Assembly (NCBI GenBank): GCA_965235975.1
Contig: CBDDZZ010000001.1
Span: 310,001-374,000 of the forward strand
DNA from: Fontibacterium oligotrophicum
GTDB lineage: Bacteria > Pseudomonadota > Alphaproteobacteria > Pelagibacterales > Pelagibacteraceae
Reading direction: 5' to 3'
Length of the DNA: 64,000 nt
Program-made: the position numbers and the translations under genes
Shown: piece after piece, positions 7,154 to 16,778 of the stretch
Layout of the letters: each line of letters starts with the position of its first letter
How positions within the stretch are numbered: position 1 is the stretch's first letter
Notes under the pieces: generated by a model
Told to the model about the DNA's origin: nothing
The model's input: only the letters and a program-made list of their open reading frames with translations
Databases searched by the model: none

Positions 7154-8543
7154 AAAAATTAAATCTTTAAAATATCAAAATAGAAATTTTTCTATCAATT
7201 CTAAAAAAATAAAAAAAAATGATATTTTTTTTGCAATTAATGGTTTAACGGAATCAGGAAACTTATATAGTTCAGAGGCATTAAGCAAAGGCGCTTCTAA
7301 AGTTGTAACAAGTAAAAATATTAAAAATAAAAATTATTTAAAAGTCAGCAATGTTAGAAAATTTTTAGCAGAAGCTTGTTCTATTAAATATAAAAAAAAG
7401 CCAAATAATATAATTGCGGTCACTGGAACAAATGGAAAATCATCAGTTGCTAATTTTTACTACCAGATTTTGAATAATCTTAAAATAAATTCAGCAGCAA
7501 TTGGGACACTTGGTATTAATTTTAAGAATAAATTTAAAAAAACTAATCTTACAACTCCAGATACTATTACCGTTCATAAAGAATTATATTTATTAAAAAA
7601 AAAAAGAATTGAAAATGTGTGCTTAGAAGCCTCAAGCCATGGGCTTCATCAAAATCGATTAGATAATATTAATTTCAGCGCAGGAATATTTACTAATTTT
7701 ACACAAGATCATTTAGATTATCATAAAAATTTAAAAAATTATTTAAATGCCAAACTTTATCTTTTTAAAAACTTGTTAAAAAAAAATTCTTTTGCGATTA
7801 TAGATACAGATATTCCTGAATATTTATTACTAAAAAAAATTTGCAATAAAAGAAAAATAAAAATTCTATCCTTTGGATCAAGAGGAAATACCATTAAATT
7901 AATTTCACATTTTTTTTTAGGAAAACGACAAGCAATAAAAATTAATTTTTTAAATAAAATATATAATATTAGTGTTAATCTAATAGGAGACTTTCAAATC
8001 AAAAATTTATTTGCAGCAATGTTAGCCTCATATTTAACTATTAAAAATCCTGATAAGATTATTAATACTTTAATAAAAATAAAAACTGCAACTGGACGAA
8101 TGCAGTATGTGGGTAATAAAAAAAAATCTGCTGTAGTAGTTGATTATGCACATACTCCAGATGCTTTAAAAAAAAGTCTTCAAACTTTAACAAAACAGTT
8201 TAATAAGAAAGTAGATGTCGTATTTGGTTGTGGTGGTGGTCGGGATAAAGGAAAAAGATATAAAATGGGCAAAATAGCTAATCAATTTGCCTCAAAAATA
8301 TATTTAACAAATGATAATCCTAGACATGAAAATCCTACTTCAATTATTAAACAAATTAAAAAAGGGTGTTTAAGATCAAAGATTATATTAGATAGAAAAA
8401 TGGCAATTAAATTGGCCATTAAAAATCTTAAAAACGATTGTACTTTACTGATTGCTGGCAAAGGACATGAAAATTATCAGATTATAAATGATCAAAAAAA
8501 ATATTTTTCTGATCAAAAAGTATCTAAATTTTTCTTAAAATAA
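7143..8543 (+). CDS. murE: UDP-MurNAc-tripeptide synthetase MurE, meso-diaminopimelate adding
   Basis: Adds the third stem-peptide residue to UDP-MurNAc-L-Ala-D-Glu in the cytoplasm. Three Mur-ligase domains are visible: the N-terminal UDP-binding part, the ATP loop GTNGKSS near residues 95-101, and the C-terminal domain. The DNPRHENP motif (around 390) is the known meso-DAP selectivity signature. I chose the ATG at 7143; a TTG at 7134 in the same frame would add three residues. The start overlaps the ftsI end by 11 bases. Confidence 0.95.
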   Translation: MLSKKIKSLKYQNRNFSINSKKIKKNDIFFAINGLTESGNLYSSEALSKGASKVVTSKNIKNKNYLKVSNVRKFLAEACSIKYKKKPNNIIAVTGTNGKSSVANFYYQILNNLKINSAAIGTLGINFKNKFKKTNLTTPDTITVHKELYLLKKKRIENVCLEASSHGLHQNRLDNINFSAGIFTNFTQDHLDYHKNLKNYLNAKLYLFKNLLKKNSFAIIDTDIPEYLLLKKICNKRKIKILSFGSRGNTIKLISHFFLGKRQAIKINFLNKIYNISVNLIGDFQIKNLFAAMLASYLTIKNPDKIINTLIKIKTATGRMQYVGNKKKSAVVVDYAHTPDALKKSLQTLTKQFNKKVDVVFGCGGGRDKGKRYKMGKIANQFASKIYLTNDNPRHENPTSIIKQIKKGCLRSKIILDRKMAIKLAIKNLKNDCTLLIAGKGHENYQIINDQKKYFSDQKVSKFFLK

Positions 8544-8544
8544 A

Positions 8545-9891
8545 ATGGCATCAAAGCTTTATACAAGCGAAGAAATTAATTTAGTTTTTAATTCAAATAT
8601 AAATAAAAAGTTATTTTTTAATAAAGTTGCAATAGATAGCAGAGAGGTTTCAAATAGAGGAATTTTTTTTGCTATAAAAGGAGTTAATGATGATGGCCAT
8701 AGATATGTTAAAACAGTATTAAAAAAAAAAAATAATTTAGCCGTCATTAGCACAAAGTCTAATAATTTAAGATCGATAAGGACCAAAAATACTTTAGAAA
8801 GTTTAATAAATTTAGCATCTTACGCAAGACAGAGAAGCGAAGCTAAAATTATAGCTGTGACCGGTAGCTGTGGAAAAACCTCATTGAAAAATTTATTAAA
8901 AAGTTCATTAAGTAGATTTGGAAAAACACACTCCTCACCTAAATCTTTTAATAATCATTTTGGAGTTCCATACTCCTTAGCAAACCTAAGCTCTGATAAT
9001 AAATATGGAGTTTTTGAACTAGGAATGAGTTTTAAAGGTGAAATTGATAAACTTGTTAATGTAGTAAGACCGCACATTGCAATAATAACCAATATTGGCC
9101 CAGCGCATTTAGAAAATTTTAATAATATAGATGGTATTTGTAAGGCAAAAGCGGAGATTATGAATAGGATTTGCCAGAATGGAATTATTATTTTGAATAA
9201 AGATGATAAGTTTTTCAATTCTTTAAAAAAAATTGCGAATCAAAAAAATATTAAAATTATAACTTTTGGTTTTTTAAAATCAGATATTCAAATTATAAAA
9301 AGTTCAGCAAAAGTATCTTTTAAAATAAAGAATAAAATATTTAATTTTAAAATAAATAATTTGAATAAGTCTTATTTATATAATGTAGCAGCAACATTAT
9401 GCGTTCATTATTATTTAAATCATAATATTAATCTTTTAAAAAATAAATTTAATAATTTTAAAATTCCTGAAGGCAGGGGAAATGAAAAAAATATTAGAAT
9501 TAAAAATAAAAGAATTCTTCTAGTTAATGATAGTTATAATTCCAATCCAGCATCCCTTGAGCAGTCAATTTTTAATTTCTCATTAAGAAAAAAAAAAGGT
9601 TATAGAAAAATTTTAATTATGGGAGATATGCTAGAGCTTGGTAAAAAATCAAAATATTATCATCAGCAAGTAGCAAAAATATTAAACAAAACTAATATAG
9701 ATAAAGTTTTTTGCGTAGGTTCGGAGGTTAGATATGCTTATCAAAAGCTAAACCACAGCAAAAAAGGCCTATTGATTAAAAATATTAGTCTGCTCAAACA
9801 AAATCTTTTCAAACTTGTTGAGAATAATGATATTTTGTTAGTCAAATCATCCAATAGAATTGGGTTATTTAATTTTTTCAAGAAATTTTAG
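8545..9891 (+). CDS. murF: UDP-MurNAc-tripeptide:D-Ala-D-Ala ligase MurF
   Basis: Completes the UDP-MurNAc-pentapeptide by adding D-Ala-D-Ala. The 448-aa product has the MurF-type start (DSREVSNRGIFFAIKG around 30-45), ATP loop GSCGKTSLKN near 110-119, KSFNNHFGVP around 131-140 and ELGMSFKGEI. NDSYNSNPAS and MGDMLELG mark the C-terminal domain and are diagnostic of MurF rather than MurC, D or E. It starts one base after the murE stop. Confidence 0.96.
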   Translation: MASKLYTSEEINLVFNSNINKKLFFNKVAIDSREVSNRGIFFAIKGVNDDGHRYVKTVLKKKNNLAVISTKSNNLRSIRTKNTLESLINLASYARQRSEAKIIAVTGSCGKTSLKNLLKSSLSRFGKTHSSPKSFNNHFGVPYSLANLSSDNKYGVFELGMSFKGEIDKLVNVVRPHIAIITNIGPAHLENFNNIDGICKAKAEIMNRICQNGIIILNKDDKFFNSLKKIANQKNIKIITFGFLKSDIQIIKSSAKVSFKIKNKIFNFKINNLNKSYLYNVAATLCVHYYLNHNINLLKNKFNNFKIPEGRGNEKNIRIKNKRILLVNDSYNSNPASLEQSIFNFSLRKKKGYRKILIMGDMLELGKKSKYYHQQVAKILNKTNIDKVFCVGSEVRYAYQKLNHSKKGLLIKNISLLKQNLFKLVENNDILLVKSSNRIGLFNFFKKF

Positions 9892-9893
9892 TA

Positions 9894-10982
9894 ATGCTTT
9901 ATTTTTTTTTTAAATATTTTTCCTCAGACGTTAGTGTTTTGAATGTTTTTAAATATATTACTTTTAGAACAGGTATTTCAGTTGTAACTTCACTAGCATT
10001 TATACTTTTAGTCGGAGAAAGTTTAATAGCTAAATTAAAAACTTTTCAAAAATACGGCCAGCCTATTCGTGATGACGGGCCTTTATCCCATATTATAAAA
10101 AAATCAGGAACTCCTACTATGGGAGGATTAATAATTATTTTAAGTATTTTATTTTCGACTTTATTATGGGCTGATCTTACGAATAAATATGTTTTGATAT
10201 TAATTTTTTGTTTATTAAGTTTTGGAGCAATAGGTTTTGTTGATGATTATTTAAAAGTCATAAAAAATAATTCCAAAGGTATTAGTGCGAAATTGAAATT
10301 ATTCTTGCAATTTTTAAGCGGTATAATTGTTATATATTTAGTAATTTTAAATACTGGACCAGAACTTAATTATAAAGTTTACTTTCCATTGTTTAAGAAT
10401 TTTGTTTTAAACTTTGGGATTTTTTATTTTATATTTGGGTTAGTGGTTATTGTTGGAACTTCTAATGCTGTTAATTTAACAGATGGGCTTGATGGACTTG
10501 CAATTGTTCCAGTTATTCTTGTTGCGTTAACTTTTGCATTTATAGCTTATGTTTCGGGTAATATCGTTTTTTCAAAATATCTTCAGATAGCTTATATTAA
10601 AAATACAGGTGAAATTTGTATTTTTCTAGGAGCAATGATCGGAGCTGGTTTAGGATTTTTATGGTTTAATTCTCCTCCAGCTAAAGTTTTTATGGGAGAT
10701 ACAGGTTCTTTATCTTTAGGTGCAGCACTTGGAACAATTGGAATTATAACCAAACATGAAATAGTTTTAGCAATTGTGAGTGGACTTTTTGTGTTAGAGG
10801 CATTGTCAGTTATTATTCAAGTTATGTCGTTTAAATTAACAGGAAAAAGAGTTTTTCAAATGGCACCTTTACATCATCATTTTGAAAAAAAGGGTTGGAG
10901 CGAGTCTACAGTTGTAATTCGATTTTGGATCATAGCGATAGTTTTTGCTTTAGTAGGTCTTGCATCTCTTAAATTAAGATAA
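9894..10982 (+). CDS. mraY: Phospho-MurNAc-pentapeptide translocase MraY
   Basis: Integral membrane enzyme that transfers phospho-MurNAc-pentapeptide to undecaprenyl phosphate, making lipid I. About ten membrane segments in 362 aa. Recognised by GPLSHIIKKSGTPTMGG near 60-76, VDDYLKVIKNNSKG with the catalytic aspartates, NLTDGLDGLA, FMGDTGSLSLG and the HHHFEKKGWSE motif near the C-terminus. Two bases after murF; its stop overlaps the murD start. Confidence 0.97.
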   Translation: MLYFFFKYFSSDVSVLNVFKYITFRTGISVVTSLAFILLVGESLIAKLKTFQKYGQPIRDDGPLSHIIKKSGTPTMGGLIIILSILFSTLLWADLTNKYVLILIFCLLSFGAIGFVDDYLKVIKNNSKGISAKLKLFLQFLSGIIVIYLVILNTGPELNYKVYFPLFKNFVLNFGIFYFIFGLVVIVGTSNAVNLTDGLDGLAIVPVILVALTFAFIAYVSGNIVFSKYLQIAYIKNTGEICIFLGAMIGAGLGFLWFNSPPAKVFMGDTGSLSLGAALGTIGIITKHEIVLAIVSGLFVLEALSVIIQVMSFKLTGKRVFQMAPLHHHFEKKGWSESTVVIRFWIIAIVFALVGLASLKLR

Positions 10983-12283
10983 TGCTCTCACTAGAACAGT
11001 GTAGCCAAAAAAAATTTTTAGTTTTTGGACTTGGCATAAGTGGCAATGCAACTTTATCTCAATTAAAAAAAAATAAAGCTAATATCGAATGCTGGGATGA
11101 TAATAAAAGGTTAAGAGAAAAATTCAAAAAAAAATATCGAGTAAATAAGAATTGGTTTGATTGTAGTTATGATTTTATAGTTTTGTCCCCAGGAATTAAT
11201 ATTTACACACATTCTAAAAAATTTTTTTTTGAGAAAAACAAAAATAAAATTATTACAGATTTAGATTTATTTTGTAGCTCCATTACCAATCAAAAAGTTA
11301 TTATGGTTACAGGCACAAATGGTAAATCCACAATGTGCAAATTGATTTATGAATTATTAAAAAATGCAAAAAAAGATGTTTTTATTGGAGGCAATTATGG
11401 AACACCTGTCTTAGATTTACCATATAAACAAAAATCTGCTATTTTTGTACTGGAGTTATCCTCTTATCAACTAGATTACTCCTCGCGGTTACCAAGTACA
11501 GTTTCAGTTTTATTAAATGTAAGCCCGGATCATATTGAAAGGCATGTAAATATTAATAATTATATTTCAGCAAAACTAAAAATTTTTAAGGGATTAACTA
11601 AAGAAGGCGTTGGTTTTTTAGATCTGAGTAATAATCAACAATCTAAAATATTAAGAGTTATTAAATTTAAGAAATATAATTTAAAAAATATTAAATTAAT
11701 CAAAAGAAATTTTCATTTTAATATTAGAGATAATTTAATTAGTAATTCACTTAAAGGAAGTCATTTTAAGAATTGTCTTTATATTTTATCAAAAATTGCG
11801 AAACATTTTAAAATTCCAACCAATATTTATTTGAATACAATAAAAAACTTTAAAGGGCTTCCGCATCGACAAGAAATTATCAAGATAAAAAATAACTTAA
11901 CTTTTATAAACGACTCTAAGGCAACAAATTTTTCCTCAACTGAAGTTGCCTTAAGTAATTATAAAAATATTCATTGGATTGTTGGAGGACTTGCCAAAGA
12001 AAAAGATAAGATAATTATTAATAAATTTAAAAAATCTATTTTAAAAGCTTATATTATAGGAAAAAAAATCAAATTTTTTTTAAATCAAATTAAAAGCATT
12101 ATAAAATATAATACTAGTCACTCTCTAAAAAATGCTTTGTTATCGGCTTTGAGTGAGGCAAAAAAAAATCCAGGACTAAAACAAGTTATATTATTAAGTC
12201 CTTCAGCTGCTTCCTTCGATCAATACAAAAATTTTGAACATCGAGGTAATATTTTTAAGAAATTGGTAAAGAAATACGCATGA
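10982..12283 (+). CDS. murD: UDP-MurNAc-L-alanine:D-glutamate ligase MurD
   Basis: Adds D-glutamate to UDP-MurNAc-L-Ala. The N-terminal Rossmann-like part carries FGLGISGNATL near 15-25, the ATP loop GTNGKSTMCK is near 111-120, and the central domain has ELSSYQLD and LNVSPDHIERH. The C-terminal domain shows HRQEI, NDSKATN and GGLAKEKD. Length 433 aa. Start overlaps the mraY stop by one base and its stop overlaps ftsW by 4. Confidence 0.96.
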   Translation: MLSLEQCSQKKFLVFGLGISGNATLSQLKKNKANIECWDDNKRLREKFKKKYRVNKNWFDCSYDFIVLSPGINIYTHSKKFFFEKNKNKIITDLDLFCSSITNQKVIMVTGTNGKSTMCKLIYELLKNAKKDVFIGGNYGTPVLDLPYKQKSAIFVLELSSYQLDYSSRLPSTVSVLLNVSPDHIERHVNINNYISAKLKIFKGLTKEGVGFLDLSNNQQSKILRVIKFKKYNLKNIKLIKRNFHFNIRDNLISNSLKGSHFKNCLYILSKIAKHFKIPTNIYLNTIKNFKGLPHRQEIIKIKNNLTFINDSKATNFSSTEVALSNYKNIHWIVGGLAKEKDKIIINKFKKSILKAYIIGKKIKFFLNQIKSIIKYNTSHSLKNALLSALSEAKKNPGLKQVILLSPSAASFDQYKNFEHRGNIFKKLVKKYA

Positions 12284-13404
12284 TTAATTTTGGCAGAACC
12301 AATACAGATCAATTTGCCTTGTGGTGGAGAAATATTGATAAGCTTCTTTTTATATCAATAATTTTTTTAATGTTTCTAGGTATATTTTTTGCTTATACCT
12401 CAACTTCTAATATTGCCTCTGAAAGAATATATAAAACAGATTACCTTTTAATTATAAAGCATATTTTATTTGCACTCCTTAGTTTTTTAATTTTAACTTT
12501 ATTATCTTTTTTAGATGCAAAACAAATTGAGAAATATTGTATTTTAGGTTTTATTATTACAGCTTTTTTATTGTTATTAGTCTTAATCTTAGGAGTCGAG
12601 GTTAAAGGCTCCAAGAGATGGATAAATTTAATTTTTTTTAGATTTCAACCTGTTGAAATTTATAAGCCTTTTTTTGTATTACTATGTTCTTTAATTATTT
12701 CTAATTCACAAATAGGAGATCTTAAATTAAGAATTTTTTATTCTTTTTGTATACTGTTTTTTTCTTTATTATTATTACTAAATCAACCTGACGTTGGTCA
12801 GAGTTTATTAATTTTCTCTGTCTGGTTAATTTTAATATTTGTTTCGGGGATTAGTATTGCTCTAATTATTTCTTTAGGTCTTGCTATCTTTATAGGAATA
12901 GCTTCAACATTATTGTTATTTAATGAACGATTTTCATATATTTTTAGAAGATTAAAAACTTTTATTGATCCAAGTAAGGGAGATAATTTACAAACTCAAA
13001 AAGCTCTAGAGTCAATTAAGCAAGGTGGATTTACAGGAAGAGGGATAGGAGAGGGAGTATTAAAAGAAAGAGTTCCTGAAGCGCATACAGATTTTGTTTT
13101 AGCAGTCATAGGAGAGGAGTTCGGGATTTTGATGATATTAATAATCTTTTTAACAATAACTTTTATCTTTTTAAGAATTTTTACACAATTTAGTATTGAA
13201 AATAATTCTTTTAGGAAACTAGCTTTAGTAGGATTGTCATGCCTGGTTTATTTGCAATCTATTATTAATTTAGGAGTTACATTAAATATTCTTCCAAATA
13301 AAGGAATGACATTTCCTTTTATAAGTTACGGCGGATCATCCATGATTGGTTGTGGAATAATATTTGGAATATTACTTTGTTTTACCAAAAGAAAATTATC
13401 CTAA
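12280..13404 (+). CDS. ftsW: Septal peptidoglycan polymerase FtsW (SEDS family)
   Basis: Polymerises lipid II glycan strands at the septum together with FtsI. The 374-aa protein has about ten membrane segments. SEDS motifs visible are GSKRWINL around 110-117, RFQPVEIYKPF around 122-132, NQPDVGQSLLIF near 169-180, and the PEAHTDFVLAVIGEEFG block near 266-282. The last is typical of FtsW. NLGVTLNILPNKGMTFPFISYGGSS closes the family signature. Stop and murG start overlap as TAATG. Confidence 0.96.
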   Translation: MINFGRTNTDQFALWWRNIDKLLFISIIFLMFLGIFFAYTSTSNIASERIYKTDYLLIIKHILFALLSFLILTLLSFLDAKQIEKYCILGFIITAFLLLLVLILGVEVKGSKRWINLIFFRFQPVEIYKPFFVLLCSLIISNSQIGDLKLRIFYSFCILFFSLLLLLNQPDVGQSLLIFSVWLILIFVSGISIALIISLGLAIFIGIASTLLLFNERFSYIFRRLKTFIDPSKGDNLQTQKALESIKQGGFTGRGIGEGVLKERVPEAHTDFVLAVIGEEFGILMILIIFLTITFIFLRIFTQFSIENNSFRKLALVGLSCLVYLQSIINLGVTLNILPNKGMTFPFISYGGSSMIGCGIIFGILLCFTKRKLS

Positions 13405-14477
13405 TGAAAAAAATTTTTATTTGCACTGGAGGAACAGGAGGTCACATATTTCCAGCTGTAGCATTAGTAGAATATCTTAAAAAAAAAAACTTTGACATTG
13501 ATCTTATTACCGATTTTAGAGCAAAAAAATTTATAAATAATAATAATTTAAAAAATTTAACTTTTATAAATGTTAAAACACCCACAGGAAAAAAAGGATT
13601 AAAATTAATTTATTCACTTTTTTTAATATTAATTTCATTTTTATATTCAATTGTTCTTATTATAACAAAAAAACCACAATTAATTATAGGTTCTGGTGGT
13701 TATGCTTCTTTTCCAATTTTATTAGCAGCAAGATTACTTGGTAAAAAATTTATTATTTATGAGACTAATTCTGTAGTAGGTAGGGTAAATAAATTTTTTT
13801 TAAATAGTTCGATAAAAGTATTAACGGGATATCCTTTAAAAAATATTGATAAAGATAAAAGTACTTTTGTTGGTCAGTTAGTAAGAGAGCAAATTTATTT
13901 AGCTAAAAATAATAATTATTTTAAAAAAGATTATAATTTCGATTTCACCCTACTTGTTATAGGTGGAAGTCAAGGGGCTGAGATTTTTAGTCAACAATTA
14001 CCACAGTCATTAAATAAATTATTTAAACTTAATAAAAAGATAAGAATTATTCATCAAGTTGGCAATAAAGAACAAGAACTGAAAATAGATCCCTTTTATA
14101 AAAATAATTCAAATGTTTCTATTTTTAATTTTGAGCCAAATATTGAAAAATATATGATGATATCAGATTTAGTTATTACAAGAGCTGGTTCCTCAACATT
14201 AGCAGAGTTGGCTTTTCTAGAAATACCATTCATAGCTATTCCATTTAAAGATTCTTTGGACAATCATCAATTTTACAATGCAGATTATTTTTTTAGAATG
14301 AAGGCTTGTTGGCTTATTGAACAACAAGATCTAAACAGTGAAAAATTATTTGGTTTAGTAAATGAACTTATACTTAATAAAGAAAAATTACTTGAAAAAA
14401 AGGCCAAATTAAAAGAACTAATCAATACAAACGTTAATGAAATTTTTGAAAGAGAAATTAATGAGATTTTATCATGA
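13404..14477 (+). CDS. murG: Lipid II synthase MurG (GlcNAc transferase)
   Basis: Transfers GlcNAc from UDP-GlcNAc to lipid I on the inner face of the membrane. GT28 hallmarks: CTGGTGGHIFPA near residues 7-18, the GSGGYASFP loop, GGSQGAEIFSQ in the C-terminal half and RAGSSTLAEL near the UDP-sugar site. I chose the ATG at 13404, directly after the ftsW stop, because it places MKKIFICTGGTGGH in the canonical position; an in-frame ATG 54 bases earlier lies within ftsW. Length 357 aa, as expected. Confidence 0.96.
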   Translation: MKKIFICTGGTGGHIFPAVALVEYLKKKNFDIDLITDFRAKKFINNNNLKNLTFINVKTPTGKKGLKLIYSLFLILISFLYSIVLIITKKPQLIIGSGGYASFPILLAARLLGKKFIIYETNSVVGRVNKFFLNSSIKVLTGYPLKNIDKDKSTFVGQLVREQIYLAKNNNYFKKDYNFDFTLLVIGGSQGAEIFSQQLPQSLNKLFKLNKKIRIIHQVGNKEQELKIDPFYKNNSNVSIFNFEPNIEKYMMISDLVITRAGSSTLAELAFLEIPFIAIPFKDSLDNHQFYNADYFFRMKACWLIEQQDLNSEKLFGLVNELILNKEKLLEKKAKLKELINTNVNEIFEREINEILS

Positions 14478-15880
14478 CTTTTAAAATCACAACTAGCGAT
14501 CAAGTTCACTTTATAGGCATAGGGGGAATAGGCATGAGCGGTATTGCAGAAATTATGCACAATATTGGTTTTAAAGTTCAAGGAAGCGATACTTCAAGAA
14601 ATAATAAAAATATAAAAAGATTACAAAAGCATGGTTTAAAAATTTTTTTTAATCATGAAAAAAAAAATATAGGTAACTCCAAATTAGTTGTATTTTCATC
14701 GGCAATACATAAAGATAACCCGGAGCTACGTGAGGCAAAAAGAAAAAAAATACCAGCAATGCAGAGAGTAGAGATGCTTTCTGAGATTGTAAGGTTAAAA
14801 AAAAATATAGTTATAAGTGGAGCCCATGGCAAAACTACAATTACTTCACTGATATCAACCATTTTATCTAAAGCAAAACTTGATCCAATGATTATTAATG
14901 GGGGTATATTGAACTCTATTAATTCAAATGCATTATTTGGAAAAGGAGATTGGGCAGTTGTTGAGGCTGACGAATCTGATGGTAGCTTTTTAAAAATACC
15001 AATTACCTATTCCGTTGTGAGTAATATTGATAAGGAACATTTAGATTATTATAAAAATTTCAATAATTTATATAAAAGTTTTGAAACTTTTATAAATAAA
15101 ACACCTTTAATTGGTAAATCATTTGTTTGTACAGACGATAAATTTTTAAAAAAGATTTTAAAAAAAAGAAATAAGTCTAACATAATTACCTATGGTTTCG
15201 AAAATGGATCAAACCTTCGTCCTTACAATGTGAAAAACTTAGAAAAAATGATGAGCTTTAATATCTCTATAAAACTAAATGATAAAGTTGAGTACATTAA
15301 AAATATTGAGTTAAATTTATTAGGCAAACACAATGTGCTTAATGCAACTGCTGCAATAGGGGTTGCTAAAAGTTTAGGAATTAAAAACAATGTTATAAAA
15401 ACAACTTTAAAAAATTTTTCAGGTATACAAAGAAGATTAACTAAAATTAGTAATTTTAGAGGAAGTATAATTTATGACGATTACGCACACCATCCAACAG
15501 AAATTGTCTCAGTTTTAAGTGCAATCAAATCCTGCTTTATTAACAAAAAAATTGTAACAGTGTTCCAGCCTCATAGATATTCAAGAGTCGCTTCATTAAA
15601 AAAAGAATTTGCAAATGCTTTTAAAGACAGTGATTTAGTTGTTTTATGTCCTATTTATGCGGCAAGTGAAAAACCAATTAAAAATATTAATCATTATGAG
15701 TTGGCTAAGCTTATTAAAAAGAATTCAAAAAAAGATGTTATATGCATAGAAAATCAATTTGATTTAGAAAGATTTATAAAACGTCATACATATGGAAATG
15801 AGATTATTGTTTGTATGGGTGCCGGAAGTATTAGTGGCTGGATTAGAGATATTGCTGTTAATTTAAAAAATGAGCATTAA
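14474..15880 (+). CDS. murC: UDP-MurNAc:L-alanine ligase MurC
   Basis: First amino acid ligase of the stem peptide pathway. Family pattern: HFIGIGGIGMSGIAEIMHN near residues 11-29, GSDTSRNN, the ATP loop GAHGKTT near 116-122, VVEADESDGSFLK around 159-171, YDDYAHHPTEI around 336-346, and VFQPHRYSR. Length 468 aa. Overlaps murG by 4 bases and murB by 11. Confidence 0.97.
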   Translation: MTFKITTSDQVHFIGIGGIGMSGIAEIMHNIGFKVQGSDTSRNNKNIKRLQKHGLKIFFNHEKKNIGNSKLVVFSSAIHKDNPELREAKRKKIPAMQRVEMLSEIVRLKKNIVISGAHGKTTITSLISTILSKAKLDPMIINGGILNSINSNALFGKGDWAVVEADESDGSFLKIPITYSVVSNIDKEHLDYYKNFNNLYKSFETFINKTPLIGKSFVCTDDKFLKKILKKRNKSNIITYGFENGSNLRPYNVKNLEKMMSFNISIKLNDKVEYIKNIELNLLGKHNVLNATAAIGVAKSLGIKNNVIKTTLKNFSGIQRRLTKISNFRGSIIYDDYAHHPTEIVSVLSAIKSCFINKKIVTVFQPHRYSRVASLKKEFANAFKDSDLVVLCPIYAASEKPIKNINHYELAKLIKKNSKKDVICIENQFDLERFIKRHTYGNEIIVCMGAGSISGWIRDIAVNLKNEH

Positions 15881-16778
15881 TTTTTATTCACAACTTAAAA
15901 AAAATCTTCAAGGAGAATTAAGAGAAAATTTTGATTTATCTAAATCTAATTGGCTTGGAATTGGAGGAAAAGCAAATTTTTTTTTTAAACCAAATGATTT
16001 AAATGATTTACAAATTTTTTTAAGAAATAATAACCAACATTTTCCAATTATTATAATCGGCTCTGGCTCAAATTTATTGATTAGAGACAAAGGTTTTGAA
16101 GGAGTAGTTATTAAATTTGGAAAAAATTTTGATTTTATAAAAATTAAAAATGATATTGTAAATTGTGGACCTGCTACGCAAAAATCGCTTTTGGCAGAAA
16201 CTGCAGCCAATAACAATTTATCCGGTTTTGAATTTTTATATTGTATTCCAGGCACAATTGCAGGAGGAATTGTTATGAATTCTGGGTGCTATGGAAGTGA
16301 TATATCGAAAATAGTATTGAGCATCACAGTCATTGATATGAATGGAGAAATTAAAATTATTAATAATGAAGATATTAATTTTTCTTATAGAAAAAGTTCA
16401 CTCACTAAAAATCAGATTATCACTAATATTGAAATGAAAGGATCTTTTCTTAAGAAAGATAAAGTTATTGAAATTATGAGAAATTTAAAAAATAAAAAAG
16501 ATATCGAGCAACCACAGAAAATTAAAACAGGAGGTAGTACTTTTAAAAATCCGAGGAATTCAAATAAAAAAGCTTGGGAATTAATTAAAGAGTCCGGTTG
16601 TGCTGATTTACGAGTTGGTGGGATTAAACTATCCAAATTACATTGTAATTTTTTAGAGAATTTAGATGGGGCAACTTCAGAGGACGCCGAAAATCTAATT
16701 GAAAATATAAAACAGCAAGTTTTTAAAAAAACTAATATAAACTTAGAACTTGAATTAGAAGTAGTGGGAAAAAGATGA
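15870..16778 (+). CDS. murB: UDP-N-acetylenolpyruvoylglucosamine reductase MurB
   Basis: FAD- and NADPH-dependent reduction that makes UDP-MurNAc. The 302-aa product shows the VAO-type FAD fold: NWLGIGGKANFFFKP near 27-41, IIGSGSNLLIRDKGFEG near 60-76, IPGTIAGGIVMNSGCYGSDIS, FSYRKSSL, and TGGSTFKNP carrying the catalytic serine region. The length and GSTFKNP ending suggest the short type II-like form found in many alphaproteobacteria. Overlaps murC and ddl. Confidence 0.95.
   Translation: MSINFYSQLKKNLQGELRENFDLSKSNWLGIGGKANFFFKPNDLNDLQIFLRNNNQHFPIIIIGSGSNLLIRDKGFEGVVIKFGKNFDFIKIKNDIVNCGPATQKSLLAETAANNNLSGFEFLYCIPGTIAGGIVMNSGCYGSDISKIVLSITVIDMNGEIKIINNEDINFSYRKSSLTKNQIITNIEMKGSFLKKDKVIEIMRNLKNKKDIEQPQKIKTGGSTFKNPRNSNKKAWELIKESGCADLRVGGIKLSKLHCNFLENLDGATSEDAENLIENIKQQVFKKTNINLELELEVVGKR

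Noticed and set aside
13350..13403. Longer murG start inside ftsW
   Set aside because: The extra 18 residues do not resemble MurG; the ATG at 13404 gives the canonical N-terminus and a TAATG junction with ftsW.
15908..16636. Minus-strand open frames opposite murB
   Set aside because: Antisense to a fully conserved gene, no homology and no translation signals.
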